A DNA stretch of 64,000 nt, from the NCBI RefSeq assembly GCF_025567525.1, contig NZ_JAOQJY010000007.1, positions 62,001-126,000 on the forward strand. Reading direction: 5' to 3'. Made by a program: the position numbers and the translations under genes. The notes beneath the pieces were generated by a model that was given only the letters and a program-made list of their open reading frames with translations, was not told the origin of the DNA and did not search any database. The DNA comes from Gallintestinimicrobium propionicum (lineage in GTDB: Bacteria; Bacillota; Clostridia; Lachnospirales; Lachnospiraceae). Shown here piece by piece: positions 8,826 through 17,322 of this stretch (position 1 is its first letter; each line of letters opens with the position of its first letter).

Positions 8826-10175
8826 ATGTCGAGAATGTTCGGAACAGATGGTGTAAGAGGTGTTGCAAATGAAGAGCTGACGCCGCTTTTAGCGATGCAG
8901 CTGGGGCAGGCAGGCGCATATGTCCTGACCCGTGAAAACAAGCACAAACCTACAATTATGGTTGGCTGTGACACAAGAATGTCTGGCGATATGCTGGCAA
9001 ACGCACTGATGGCAGGAATCTGCAGCGTAGGCGCAAATGCGGTTTATGTGGGCGTGATTCCGACTCCGGCGATCGCTTATCTGACCAAGAAATATAAGGT
9101 AGAAGCCGGTGTTGTGATTTCTGCATCCCACAACCCGATGGAGTTTAATGGCATTAAATTCTTTGACGGCAATGGCTACAAGCTGCCGGATGCTCTGGAG
9201 GATGAGATCGAAGCCCTGATCAAGAACAACATGAATCGTGTGGAATTTCCGACAGGCTCCAGCGTTGGACGGATCAAGTACCGCAAGGACGCAAGAGAGG
9301 AATATATCAATCATGCAGTTCGGGCAGTTCCGGTGGATCTGACGAACCTGAAGGTGGTTGTGGACTGTGCAGAGGGTGCATCTCATTATACTTCCATAGA
9401 AGCTCTGCGTCAGCTTGGCGCACAGGTTGTTCCGATTCACAATATGCCGGATGGCACGAATATCAATGCAAACTGTGGCTCAACCCATATGGAAGAGCTG
9501 CAGGCCCGCGTTGTTTACGAAAAGGCAAATATCGGTCTGGCGTTTGACGGCGACGCAGACCGCCTGCTGGCAGTGGATGAGCTGGGCAACGTCGTGGATG
9601 GTGATCAGATCATGGCGATTGTAGGTGCACATATGCGCAACATGGGCAAGCTGAAACAGAACACGATCGTGGCGACTGTCATGAGTAACCTTGGTCTGTT
9701 TCTGTTTGGTGAGAAAGAAAAGATCCATATCGAAAAAACCAAGGTCGGTGACCGTTATGTGCTGGAGCGTATGCGGGAAATCGGCGCGAGCCTTGGCGGT
9801 GAGCAGTCCGGTCATATTATTTTCCTGGATGAAAATACGACCGGTGATGGTCTGCTGTCTGCGCTGCATCTGTTAGAGGTTATGGTAGTGACCGGAAAAC
9901 CGCTGTCTGAGCTTTCCAAGATTATGACAGTCCTGCCGCAGGCACTGGTTAATGTTACCGTTCCGAATCACCGCAAAGAGCACTTTATGGAATATCCGGA
10001 AATCGCGGCTGCGATCGAAGAGCTGGAAAAAGAGTTTGCAGGAGAAGGCCGCGTACTGATCCGTCCTTCGGGCACAGAGCCGAAGGTGCGTGTCATGATC
10101 GAGGGTAAGGACAAAGAACGCATTGATAAAGAAGCACATAGAATTGCAGATCTGATTCAGCAGCTGATGCTGTAA
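8826..10175 (+). CDS. glmM: Phosphoglucosamine mutase
   Basis: GlmM converts glucosamine-6-phosphate to glucosamine-1-phosphate for UDP-GlcNAc and peptidoglycan. The 449-residue length is typical. The catalytic phosphoserine loop is VVISASHNPMEFNGIKFF near residue 98. The metal loop FDGDADRLLAVD is near 240, the sugar-specificity loop GGEQSGHIIF near 325, and the phosphate-binding loop RPSGTEPKVRVMIEG near 413. AGGAGGAAGAGATC precedes the ATG. It follows cdaR after 129 bases that show only a weak CCGGGC/GCCCGG hairpin, and it may be read from the upstream operon. Confidence 0.97.
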   Translation: MSRMFGTDGVRGVANEELTPLLAMQLGQAGAYVLTRENKHKPTIMVGCDTRMSGDMLANALMAGICSVGANAVYVGVIPTPAIAYLTKKYKVEAGVVISASHNPMEFNGIKFFDGNGYKLPDALEDEIEALIKNNMNRVEFPTGSSVGRIKYRKDAREEYINHAVRAVPVDLTNLKVVVDCAEGASHYTSIEALRQLGAQVVPIHNMPDGTNINANCGSTHMEELQARVVYEKANIGLAFDGDADRLLAVDELGNVVDGDQIMAIVGAHMRNMGKLKQNTIVATVMSNLGLFLFGEKEKIHIEKTKVGDRYVLERMREIGASLGGEQSGHIIFLDENTTGDGLLSALHLLEVMVVTGKPLSELSKIMTVLPQALVNVTVPNHRKEHFMEYPEIAAAIEELEKEFAGEGRVLIRPSGTEPKVRVMIEGKDKERIDKEAHRIADLIQQLML

Positions 10176-10230
10176 TCCAGATATAACTTGTGTTCCGGCT
10201 GCAGATGGGGCTTTTGGAACGGGTTGGTGC

Positions 10231-10259
10231 TTGCCAGATGGGTGCGATAATGGTATGAT
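10231..10259 (+). promoter_or_regulatory. Promoter for the HPr gene
   Basis: TTGCCA (10231-10236) and TATGAT (10254-10259) are 17 bp apart, and TG at 10251-10252 gives an extended -10. Confidence 0.65.
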
Positions 10260-10302
10260 AATCATGTAAAGATCCGCATTGGGCGGAAAGGGGAGAACAG
10301 AT

Positions 10303-10566
10303 ATGGTACGCCAGAAGGTAGTAATCAAAAACCCGACAGGACTTCACCTAAGACCGGCTGGAAATCTATGCAAGGAAGCAATCAAATATAAATCGCTGAT
10401 TACGTTTACATTTCGGGACAGCACGGCGAACGCGAAGAGCGTTCTAAGTGTTCTGGGCGCATGTGTAAAATGTGGCGATGAAATTGAACTGATATGCGAC
10501 GGACCGGACGAAGAAGAAGCGCTGACAGCCCTGACCGAGGCAATTGAAGGCGGACTGGGGGAGTAA
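10303..10566 (+). CDS. ptsH: Phosphocarrier protein HPr (His15, Ser46)
   Basis: This 87-residue HPr carries phosphate from enzyme I to sugar-specific PTS enzymes. The active-site sequence GLHLRPA places His at residue 15, and NAKSVLS places the regulatory Ser at residue 46, where HPr kinase (present at 43.8 kb) would act. The ATG at 10303 follows GGGGAGAACAGAT; an in-frame start 24 bases upstream would give a non-homologous extension. Enzyme I (ptsI) is not next to it. It differs clearly from the second HPr-like protein at 48.7 kb, which lacks His15. Confidence 0.92.
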   Translation: MVRQKVVIKNPTGLHLRPAGNLCKEAIKYKSLITFTFRDSTANAKSVLSVLGACVKCGDEIELICDGPDEEEALTALTEAIEGGLGE

Positions 10567-10646
10567 GCTGCAAGGGCAGCAGAAGAACTTTGTTGGACAG
10601 GATTGTTTTGTTGAGTGAAACAGGACTGTTTCGTGAAGAGATCAGA

Positions 10647-10694
10647 AGAGGAGGTCAGACCTGGAGCAGATTTTCAGGCTGGGTTCCTCTTTTT
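10647..10694 (+). terminator. Probable intrinsic terminator after ptsH
   Basis: AGAGGA and TCCTCT arms enclose a further CCTG/CAGG pairing, followed by TTTTT. A family 1 palindrome begins five bases later. An attenuator role for leuA is possible, but no T-box sequence is present and leader-peptide evidence is poor. Confidence 0.6.
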
Positions 10695-10698
10695 CATG

Positions 10699-10733
10699 AC
10701 AATAGAATGCTCGCAGAGCGTGCATTCTATTGT
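10699..10733 (+). repeat. Family 1 palindrome, copy A
   Basis: The arms are ACAATAGAATGC and GCATTCTATTGT around the core TCGCAGAGCGT, preceded by TTCATG. It directly follows the T-tract of the ptsH terminator. A second, imperfect inverted repeat (GATACC..GGTATC, 10736-10782) comes next, before leuA. Confidence 0.9.
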
Positions 10734-10854
10734 TTGATACCAGGGTCAAAAGGGCGTTTCGTAGTCTCACAACCCGGTATCTTATAGCAAAGTGACAGCT
10801 ACATTGCTCATAAATACAGTCAGAATGACAGGACACGAAGGGAGAGAAAAAGCA

Positions 10855-12540
10855 ATGATGAATTATCAGAAATACCGCCGTAATCCGGTAATTGACTATC
10901 CGGAGCGCCAGTGGCCAGGTAAAGAGATTGAGAAAGCACCCATATGGTGCAGCGTAGACCTGCGCGACGGCAACCAGGCACTGGTAGATCCGATGGTAGT
11001 AGAAGAAAAGATCGAAATGTTCCAGTATCTGATAAAGCTGGGCTTTAAGGAAATCGAAGTTGGTTTCCCGGCAGCAAGTCAGATTGAATTCGATTTTCTG
11101 CGCCACCTGATTGAGCATGATATGATTCCGGATGACGTATATGTTCAGGTGCTGACACAGTGCCGGGAAGAGCTGATCGCGCGTACCTTTGAATCGATTC
11201 AGGGCTGTAAGCAGGCAATCGTACATATTTATAACTCTACGTCCACATTGCAGAGAGATGTCGTGTTCCACATGGATCGTCCGCATATCGTGGACATTGC
11301 GGTAAAGGGAACCGAGCTGGTAAAAAAATATGCCGCAGACTTCCAGGGCAAGATCGTCCTGGAATATTCTCCGGAAAGCTTTACCGGAACAGAGTTGGAC
11401 TTTGCACTTGAAATCTGTACCGCAGTTCAGAAAACCTGGGGCGCAACGAAAGAAAATCCAATCATTATCAATCTGCCGTCTACTGTAGAGATGAATACGC
11501 CGAACGTTTATGCAGATCAGATCGAGTGGATGAACCGTCATTTTGAAAACAGAGAGAGCATTATTTTAAGTATCCATCCTCATAACGACAGAGGAACCGG
11601 TGTTGCGAGCGCGGAGCTGGCGCTGCTTGCAGGCGCAGAGCGTGTCGAAGGAACTCTGTTTGGAAACGGCGAGCGTACCGGTAACGTGGACGTTTTAAAT
11701 ATCGCCTACAACATGTTCTCCCAGGGCATCAACCCTGAGCTGGAAATCGGACATGTCAACGATATTATCGGTATTTACGAAAGATGCTGCAAGATCCCGA
11801 TCCATCCGAGACATCCTTATGCCGGCAAGCTGGTATTTACCGCATTCTCCGGTTCCCATCAGGATGCGATCAACAAGGGCGTGCAGGCAATGAAGGAGAG
11901 AAAGAGCGAAATCTGGCAGGTTCCTTATCTGCCGATCGATCCTGCCGATATCGGAAGGGAGTACGAGCCCATCGTGCGTATCAATTCCCAGTCCGGCAAG
12001 GGCGGTGTCGCTTTCGTTATGGATACTTATTTTGGCTTCAAGCTGCCCAAGGCGATGCACAAAGAGTTTGCAAATGTTATCCAGAAGATATCCGAGAAGC
12101 AGGGCGAGGTTTCCCCGCAGCAGATCATGGACAATTTCAAGCGCGAGTATCTGGATCAGAAGGAACCTCTGCACTTCAAGAAGCTGAGAATCGAGGATCT
12201 GAGCGGAGATGTGGAATCCGGCGAATTCGATACAAAGGTTATCGTGGACTACACGCTGGCAGGCAAGCCCGGTACATTCGATGCAGTCGGCAACGGCCCG
12301 ATCGATGCGGTCAAGAGAGGACTGCAGGTTACCTTCGGCATGAATATCAGAGTGCTTGATTACGAGGAGCATGCGCTGCAGAACGGTTCCAACGCGCAGG
12401 CAGCAGCATATATCCATATGATGGATGCAGAGAGCGGACGCGTTACTTATGGTGTTGGCGTAAGCTCCAACATCACAAGAGCATCTGTACGCGCAATGTT
12501 CTCGGCGGTCAACCGTCTGGAGCTGGTAACGGGCGTATAA
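10855..12540 (+). CDS. leuA: 2-isopropylmalate synthase (long form)
   Basis: LeuA condenses acetyl-CoA with 2-oxoisovalerate in the first committed step of leucine synthesis. The 561-residue protein matches the long LeuA form. It has the HMGL-like TIM barrel with the metal/substrate motif SVDLRDGNQAL near residue 34, the histidine motif LSIHPHNDRGTGVA near 240 and GNGERTGNVD near 278. The C-terminal allosteric domain begins near 440. The ATG at 10855 follows AAGGGAGAGAAAAAGCA; an upstream in-frame GTG at 10792 has no ribosome binding site. No other leucine genes are nearby. Confidence 0.95.
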   Translation: MMNYQKYRRNPVIDYPERQWPGKEIEKAPIWCSVDLRDGNQALVDPMVVEEKIEMFQYLIKLGFKEIEVGFPAASQIEFDFLRHLIEHDMIPDDVYVQVLTQCREELIARTFESIQGCKQAIVHIYNSTSTLQRDVVFHMDRPHIVDIAVKGTELVKKYAADFQGKIVLEYSPESFTGTELDFALEICTAVQKTWGATKENPIIINLPSTVEMNTPNVYADQIEWMNRHFENRESIILSIHPHNDRGTGVASAELALLAGAERVEGTLFGNGERTGNVDVLNIAYNMFSQGINPELEIGHVNDIIGIYERCCKIPIHPRHPYAGKLVFTAFSGSHQDAINKGVQAMKERKSEIWQVPYLPIDPADIGREYEPIVRINSQSGKGGVAFVMDTYFGFKLPKAMHKEFANVIQKISEKQGEVSPQQIMDNFKREYLDQKEPLHFKKLRIEDLSGDVESGEFDTKVIVDYTLAGKPGTFDAVGNGPIDAVKRGLQVTFGMNIRVLDYEEHALQNGSNAQAAAYIHMMDAESGRVTYGVGVSSNITRASVRAMFSAVNRLELVTGV

Positions 12541-12574
12541 GAGACGCATACAACAAAAGAAGAGCTGCGATAAA

Positions 12575-12614
12575 AGCAGAAAACCGAACCGTTTTGTCGT
12601 TTTGGCAGAACGGT
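12575..12614 (+). promoter_or_regulatory. Hairpin between leuA and the decarboxylase gene
   Basis: GAACCGTT and AACGGTTC (about 12585-12616) form an 8-bp stem 20 bases before the next start. No T-run follows, so it may be a processing or attenuation structure rather than a terminator. Confidence 0.35.
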
Positions 12615-12634
12615 TCCTTCATAAGGAGAAAAGT

Positions 12635-13852
12635 ATGGCATATCAGACTCCCTATTTTGTGATCGATGAAAATCAGCTGACGAAAGATTTTCAGATGCTG
12701 AAAAGCTCCCTGGAAACATCCTGGGGCAATTACCGGATCGGATATTCCTTTAAAACGAATTCCCTGCCGTGGCTGGTAACCTTTTTAAAGGCGGGCGGCG
12801 TGATGGCGGAGGTTGTATCCGACGATGAATATTCGCTGGCCGGCGCACTTGGCTTTTCCGATTCTGAAATTGTATACAATGGACCGGTCAAAAAACGTCC
12901 GTCGTTTGAACGGGTGCTGCTTGCAGGCGGCATCCTGAATATGGACGGCAGACGGGAGCTGGACTGGATGGAAGAGCTGGCAGCAGCGCATCCGACACAG
13001 ACGTTTCGGGTCGGAATCCGGGTCAATTTTGATCTGGAAAAAATGTGCCCGGGACAGACGACGATGGGCGAAGCCGGAGGAAGATTTGGATTCAGCTATG
13101 AAAACGGGACATTTGCAGCCGTTTTAGAGCGCGTGCGGCGCATTCCGAATGTTGAGGTCACGGGCTTACATCTGCATTCCAGCAGTAAGTCCAGAAGTGT
13201 CGCGGTATTCGAAGCAATTGCTTCGATGGCATGTAAATTAAAGCGGGAATTTTCCCTGAACCTGTCTTATGTGGATCTGGGCGGCGGTTATTGCGGCGGT
13301 CTGGAAGGACGTCCGCAGTATCCGGACTATTTTCCGGCTGTGGCGAAGGTTTTACAAGAAGAATTTACGCCAGAACGAACAATGTTAATCGTTGAGCCGG
13401 GCATTTCTCTTTTGTCAAAGGCAAGTACGTTTGTGACAGGCGTCGTGGATGTGCGTGATATCGGAAACGAGCGGTATTTGATCACGGACGGAAGCCGTTT
13501 CAATATCGACCCGACGATGATTAAGAGCAGCCACCTGTTCCATCTGGAATTGAATGAGGCAAACCCGGGTGCAGAGCAGCGAAAAACGATGGCGCACCAG
13601 TGCGTATCGGGCTATTCCTGCATGGAAGTGGACCGGATTTTTGAATACCGCGACGGAATCGAGCTGATGGAGGGCGACCGGATTGTTTATGAAAATGTGG
13701 GCGGCTATACGATGAGCCTGAATCCGTTGTTTATCCAGTATTTCCCGGACGTTTATATCCGCCGGGACGGGAAGCTTTATAAGATCAGAAACCGCTGGAC
13801 GCCGAAGGAATATATGCAGAACAGCATGTTGTATGGAGAAGAACAAAAATGA
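12635..13852 (+). CDS. PLP-dependent decarboxylase of the DapDC/NspC fold, substrate unknown
   Basis: This 405-residue protein belongs to the alanine-racemase-fold decarboxylases (diaminopimelate, ornithine or carboxynorspermidine type). The PLP lysine is in YSFKTN near residue 37, the substrate/PLP loop is GLHLHSSS near 175, the glycine-rich DLGGGY is near 208, and VEPGISLLSK is near 249. The C-terminal catalytic region reads SGYSCMEVD and then ENVGGYTMSLN, which is not the usual CESxD order of diaminopimelate decarboxylase, so the substrate may differ. The ATG follows AAGGAGAAAAGT. It overlaps the ATP-grasp gene by four bases (ATGA). Confidence 0.85.
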   Translation: MAYQTPYFVIDENQLTKDFQMLKSSLETSWGNYRIGYSFKTNSLPWLVTFLKAGGVMAEVVSDDEYSLAGALGFSDSEIVYNGPVKKRPSFERVLLAGGILNMDGRRELDWMEELAAAHPTQTFRVGIRVNFDLEKMCPGQTTMGEAGGRFGFSYENGTFAAVLERVRRIPNVEVTGLHLHSSSKSRSVAVFEAIASMACKLKREFSLNLSYVDLGGGYCGGLEGRPQYPDYFPAVAKVLQEEFTPERTMLIVEPGISLLSKASTFVTGVVDVRDIGNERYLITDGSRFNIDPTMIKSSHLFHLELNEANPGAEQRKTMAHQCVSGYSCMEVDRIFEYRDGIELMEGDRIVYENVGGYTMSLNPLFIQYFPDVYIRRDGKLYKIRNRWTPKEYMQNSMLYGEEQK

Positions 13853-14826
13853 CGACGATCTTGATTTTGAGCTGCGGAACGCGCAATAAGCTGGTACGTT
13901 TTTTTAAAGAAGCCTTTCATAGTCTGCCGGGCGGCGGAAGGGTGGTCGTGACGGACTGCAGCCCGTGGGCACCTGCACTGTACGAGGCGGATGCATTTTA
14001 TCTGGTACCGCCGATGAAGGATCCCGGATACGAAGACAGGATTCTGGAAATCTGCATGCGGGAACAGGTCAATGCACTGCTTCCACTGTTTGAGGATGAG
14101 CTGGATCTGCTGGCACAGAACCGGAAGAAGTTTGAGGAAAAAGGGATCACAGCGATTGTATCGGACGCAGAAAGCGTTGCAGTCTGCCGGGATAAGTACG
14201 GCTTTTTCTCCCTGCTGCAGAAAAACGGACTGCCGGTGCTGTATACGAGCGCATCTCTGGAAGAGTTTGACTCGGATTACGCGGAAGGAAAGATTGCGTT
14301 CCCGGTATTTGTAAAGCCTGTTCGGGGCTGCGGAAGCGTCGGCATCAGCCGGGTGGACAACCGCGAGCTTCTTGGTGTGCTGTGCCGTTATAGCAAAGAG
14401 CCGCTGTTGATCCAGCAGTATGCGGACGGTGAGGAATTCGGCGCGGATATTTACGTCGATTTGATTTCCAAAAAACCTGTAGCTATTTTTACGAAGAAAA
14501 AAGTGCGGATGCGGGCGGGCGAAACCGAAAAATCGATTTCCGTCAAAGATCCTGCGCTGTTTGAAGTGATTGAAAAGACGGTTTCCGCGCTTTCGCTGGC
14601 AGGTCCGATCGACATGGATATTTTCCGGATTGACGGCAAATATTATATTTCCGAAATCAATCCGCGGTTTGGCGGCGGCTATCCCCACGCATGGCACTGC
14701 AACGTGAGGTTCCCGGAGCTGATCGCGAAAAATCTGCGCGGCGAGGAAAATGAGCCGCAGATCGGCGCATACGAAGCGGACATGTGTATGATGAAATATT
14801 CCGACGAGATCGTGCGGAAGCTGTGA
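13849..14826 (+). CDS. ATP-grasp ligase paired with the PLP decarboxylase
   Basis: This 325-residue ATP-grasp enzyme resembles the CarB/PylC-like group. It has an N-terminal pre-ATP-grasp domain (ILILSCGTRNKLVRFF), the lysine and glycine-rich loop FPVFVKPVRGCGSVGISRV near residue 155, the adenine-binding IQQYADGEEFGADIYVD near 188, and the metal motif YYISEINPRFGGGYP near 265. Such enzymes join a carboxylate to an amine or similar nucleophile using ATP. Its start overlaps the decarboxylase stop, so the two are translationally coupled and probably act in one pathway. The product is unknown. Confidence 0.85.
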   Translation: MTTILILSCGTRNKLVRFFKEAFHSLPGGGRVVVTDCSPWAPALYEADAFYLVPPMKDPGYEDRILEICMREQVNALLPLFEDELDLLAQNRKKFEEKGITAIVSDAESVAVCRDKYGFFSLLQKNGLPVLYTSASLEEFDSDYAEGKIAFPVFVKPVRGCGSVGISRVDNRELLGVLCRYSKEPLLIQQYADGEEFGADIYVDLISKKPVAIFTKKKVRMRAGETEKSISVKDPALFEVIEKTVSALSLAGPIDMDIFRIDGKYYISEINPRFGGGYPHAWHCNVRFPELIAKNLRGEENEPQIGAYEADMCMMKYSDEIVRKL

Positions 14827-14843
14827 GACGCAGTGAAATAAAA

Positions 14844-14874
14844 ATCCATGCTTCTGAGTCAAAATAGCATGGAT
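14844..14874 (-). terminator. Hairpin after the ATP-grasp gene, terminator-like on the minus strand
   Basis: ATCCATGCT and AGCATGGAT form a 9-bp stem. A T-run (TTTTTA) follows only on the minus strand. No minus-strand gene is evident upstream, so its role is unclear. Confidence 0.45.
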
Positions 14875-14878
14875 ATAA

Positions 14879-14913
14879 ACAATAGAATGCACGCTCTGCG
14901 AGCATTCTATTGT
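14879..14913 (-). repeat. Family 1 palindrome, copy B (minus orientation)
   Basis: The arms and core are identical to copy A when read on the minus strand, where CTTTTTTATTCATG precedes it. It lies five bases from the hairpin after the ATP-grasp gene. Confidence 0.9.
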
Positions 14914-14958
14914 CATGAATAAAAAAGACATGTTAGAATGAAGGGAGAAATGGAGCAG

Positions 14959-15195
14959 ATGACGGAACTTGAAGCTGAGTGTCGGCATAGATACCGGGTT
15001 CGGAGCATCCGGGAGGATGATTACGGCTGTGAAGAGCGTCCGGAGGGCGTTTGGCCGACCGTGCTTGTTGAATTGGAGGATGAAAACGGACAGCTCCGTC
15101 TGCTCCGGCAAAAGGATCACTATCTGTATGAACAGCAGATCGAGGAGGGCGATCAGGTGATTCTGGAACAGGAGATTCTGAAAAGAATAGAATAA
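14959..15195 (+). CDS. Small acidic protein, function unknown
   Basis: This protein of 78 residues is not recognised. It is rich in charged residues, with likely beta strands (TVLVELEDENGQLRLLRQKD) and a central DDYGCEERPEGVWP segment. The start at 14959 is preferred (AAGGGAG 11 bases upstream, GGAG three bases upstream); in-frame ATGs at 14938 and 14950 are possible. It lies between the ATP-grasp gene and the alpha-galactosidase-like gene, 32 bases before the latter. Confidence 0.65.
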   Translation: MTELEAECRHRYRVRSIREDDYGCEERPEGVWPTVLVELEDENGQLRLLRQKDHYLYEQQIEEGDQVILEQEILKRIE

Positions 15196-15227
15196 TCTGG
15201 GAAAGGCTAACAAGAGGGGAAAGGATA

Positions 15228-16826
15228 ATGAAAACAGAAGAGAAAAGAAACCTACTGAGACAGCCGGATGAGATCAGGCTGATGACAGGCAGTGCGCAGA
15301 CGGAGCAGGAGACCGCGCCCGATGCAGCTGCTTTCAGAGCAGGTGACGTTACAGTGGAGTTTGCGGAAGCCGACGGCAGCCTTGCGGTATTCGTGCAGGC
15401 ACAGAACACACCGGTTCGGGAGCTTGTGCTTACCTGGAAAGCTATATTTGGCGGGGCGGGCGAGGTGCTCGGGGACACCTGGGAACGCGGTTACGGTGAT
15501 CTGGAATGGAAAAAGGAAGCAGATCATATCGGAATGCCGTGGTACTTTTTCCGGCATGAAGCGGGAAAATGCCTGGCATTTGGTGTAAAGGTGCGTCCAT
15601 CTGCCATGTGCTGGTGGGAAAAGGACGGTGCGGATGTAAAGCTGCATCTGGACGTACGCTGCGGTACGTATGGCGTGAAGCTTGGCGGACGGAAGCTGGA
15701 AGCTGCAAGGGTCGTTATGGCGTCCTATGTGCTGGAAGAAGCCGATACGCCGGTAGAAGTATTTGAAGCCTGCAGGGCGTTTTGCAGCGAGATGTGCGAC
15801 GATCCCGACTGTAGAGATACTGTAATTTACGGCGGGAACAACTGGTACTATGCCTATGGAAAAAGCTCTGCAAGGGAAATTCTCGAAGACAGCGCATATC
15901 TTGCGGAGATGACGGAGGGCATCGAAAACCGCCCGTTTATGGTGATGGATGACGGCTGGCAGATCGATCACAGCGATTCTTATAACGGAGGTCCCTGGCG
16001 GGTTGGCAATGCGGATTACGGGGACATGGGAGAGCTCGCTGCGCAGATGAGGGCAAAAAATGTGCGCCCCGGCATCTGGTTTAGACCGCTGTACGATCAT
16101 TCTGCGGATATTCCGGCAGAGTGGAGGCTGGAGCGCAATGCAGAGGTGTTCGATATTTCTGTACCAGAGGTTCTGGAACATATCGCACAGGATATCAGAC
16201 AGCTTGGAGACTGGGGCTATGAGCTGATCAAACACGATTTTTCGACCTATGATATCTTTGGTTACTGGGGAGTTGAGATGGGAACCAGGCTGACGGCTGG
16301 CAGTTGGCGCTTCCATGACGATACAAAAACCACGGCAGAACTGATCGTTCGTTTTTATGAAGTCATTCATGAAGCAGCAAAACGCGAGGATCGTCAGGAC
16401 GTCCTGATTCTTGGCTGCAACTGTATCGGACATCTGGGCGCAGGGCTGATGCAGGGAAATCGTACCGGAGACGATACAAGCGGTGTAGAATGGGAAAGGA
16501 CCCGGAAAATGGGCATCAACACGCTGGCATTCCGGATGCTGCAGCAGGGGACGTTTTACGGGGCGGATGCAGACTGCGTCGGAATCACAGAGCATATTGA
16601 CTGGAACAAGAACCGACAGTGGATGGAAGTGCTTGCAGAAAGCGGGACGCCGTTTTTTGTATCGGTAAAACCGGGATTTCTGAACGAGAGTCAGAAGGAA
16701 GAGTTAAAAGAAGCATACCGGAAGGCATCACAGCCGCACCCGGTAGCAGTGCCGCTGGACTGGATGGAGACAAAAACGCCTGAAAAATGGCAGACCTACG
16801 CCGGCAGAAGAGAATACAATTTTTAA
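15228..16826 (+). CDS. Alpha-galactosidase-like glycoside hydrolase (clan GH-D, GH36 type)
   Basis: This 532-residue protein has no signal peptide, so it should act in the cytoplasm on imported oligosaccharides. An N-terminal beta-sandwich precedes the catalytic barrel. Clan motifs include FMVMDDGWQ near residue 240, YELIKHDFSTYD near 335 (the Asp of the KxD motif being the probable nucleophile), and GNRTGDDTSGVEW near 415, whose Asp may be the acid/base. It is shorter than classic GH36 enzymes (about 700 residues), and substrate preference is unknown. GAGGGGAAAGGATA precedes the ATG. No sugar transporter is adjacent. Confidence 0.8.
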   Translation: MKTEEKRNLLRQPDEIRLMTGSAQTEQETAPDAAAFRAGDVTVEFAEADGSLAVFVQAQNTPVRELVLTWKAIFGGAGEVLGDTWERGYGDLEWKKEADHIGMPWYFFRHEAGKCLAFGVKVRPSAMCWWEKDGADVKLHLDVRCGTYGVKLGGRKLEAARVVMASYVLEEADTPVEVFEACRAFCSEMCDDPDCRDTVIYGGNNWYYAYGKSSAREILEDSAYLAEMTEGIENRPFMVMDDGWQIDHSDSYNGGPWRVGNADYGDMGELAAQMRAKNVRPGIWFRPLYDHSADIPAEWRLERNAEVFDISVPEVLEHIAQDIRQLGDWGYELIKHDFSTYDIFGYWGVEMGTRLTAGSWRFHDDTKTTAELIVRFYEVIHEAAKREDRQDVLILGCNCIGHLGAGLMQGNRTGDDTSGVEWERTRKMGINTLAFRMLQQGTFYGADADCVGITEHIDWNKNRQWMEVLAESGTPFFVSVKPGFLNESQKEELKEAYRKASQPHPVAVPLDWMETKTPEKWQTYAGRREYNF

Positions 16827-16831
16827 AAAGA

Positions 16832-16876
16832 AAGAAGCCGCTGCGCTGGCAGAATGTGTCGCGCGGCGGCTTCTTT
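16832..16876 (+). terminator. Intrinsic terminator of the alpha-galactosidase-like gene
   Basis: AAGAAGCCGCTGCGC and GCGCGGCGGCTTCTT form a 15-bp stem followed by TTT. The family 3 palindrome begins on the last T. Confidence 0.75.
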
Positions 16877-16971
16877 ATCGTATAGGAAACTTCGTTTCCA
16901 TACGATAATAAATGCTTTACGAGGATGCGCACTCGGCGCAAGAATGTGCCAAGGCACATTTTTTTTTACAG
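16876..16971 (+). repeat. Family 3 terminator-tail element, shortened copy
   Basis: It starts with the palindrome TATCGTAT-A-GGAAAC / GTTTCC-ATACGATA (16876-16907), continues with GAGGATGCGCACTCGGCGCAAG, and ends with AATGTGCCAAGGCACATT plus nine Ts. Compared with the copies at 53.3 kb it lacks the internal segment containing the GGCGCG and TTGCC hairpins. Confidence 0.8.
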
Positions 16972-16974
16972 AAC

Positions 16975-17322
16975 TTACGCGGGTACCGGAAAAACGAGCT
17001 GCACGAGCAGCATGTATAAAACCGTGCCGCCGACGATGGAGAGCAGCAGGTTGTGCCTCCATTTGTGGACGACAATGACGAACACGGCACTGAAGAGCTC
17101 CGGCAGTCCATGAGAACCGGAAAATACAGAGACATTTTTAAAACAGTAAACGACGAGCATTGCGATCGAAGCGCTCGGGAGCGCTGCGCCGAGGTAGGCA
17201 ACAACGCGCGGCGTTTCTTTTCCGGCGGGAAACAGGAAAAACGGAAGGGCGCGGATCAGAAAAGTGCCGAGCGCGATAATGCCGATTGTGATCACAAGCT
17301 GCAGGGGAGTCTGTATGGTCAT
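16975..17322 (-). CDS. azlD: AzlD-type branched-chain amino acid transport subunit
   Basis: This small membrane protein (115 residues, about four hydrophobic segments) pairs with AzlC to export branched-chain amino acids or related compounds. The family motif GTFLIRALPFFLFP is near residue 17, with LGAALPSASIAMLVVYC near 43. It follows azlC with a four-base overlap on the minus strand. The gene ends directly against the family 3 element. Confidence 0.88.
   Translation of the reverse strand: MTIQTPLQLVITIGIIALGTFLIRALPFFLFPAGKETPRVVAYLGAALPSASIAMLVVYCFKNVSVFSGSHGLPELFSAVFVIVVHKWRHNLLLSIVGGTVLYMLLVQLVFPVPA

Noticed and set aside
10590..10787. 65-codon TTG-started frame between ptsH and leuA, considered as a leucine leader peptide
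   Set aside because: Only scattered Leu codons, no ribosome binding site, and it runs through the terminator and the palindrome.
10859..12540. Possible T-box control of leuA
   Set aside because: The conserved TGGTACCGCG-type sequence is absent from the leader; only metG has it.
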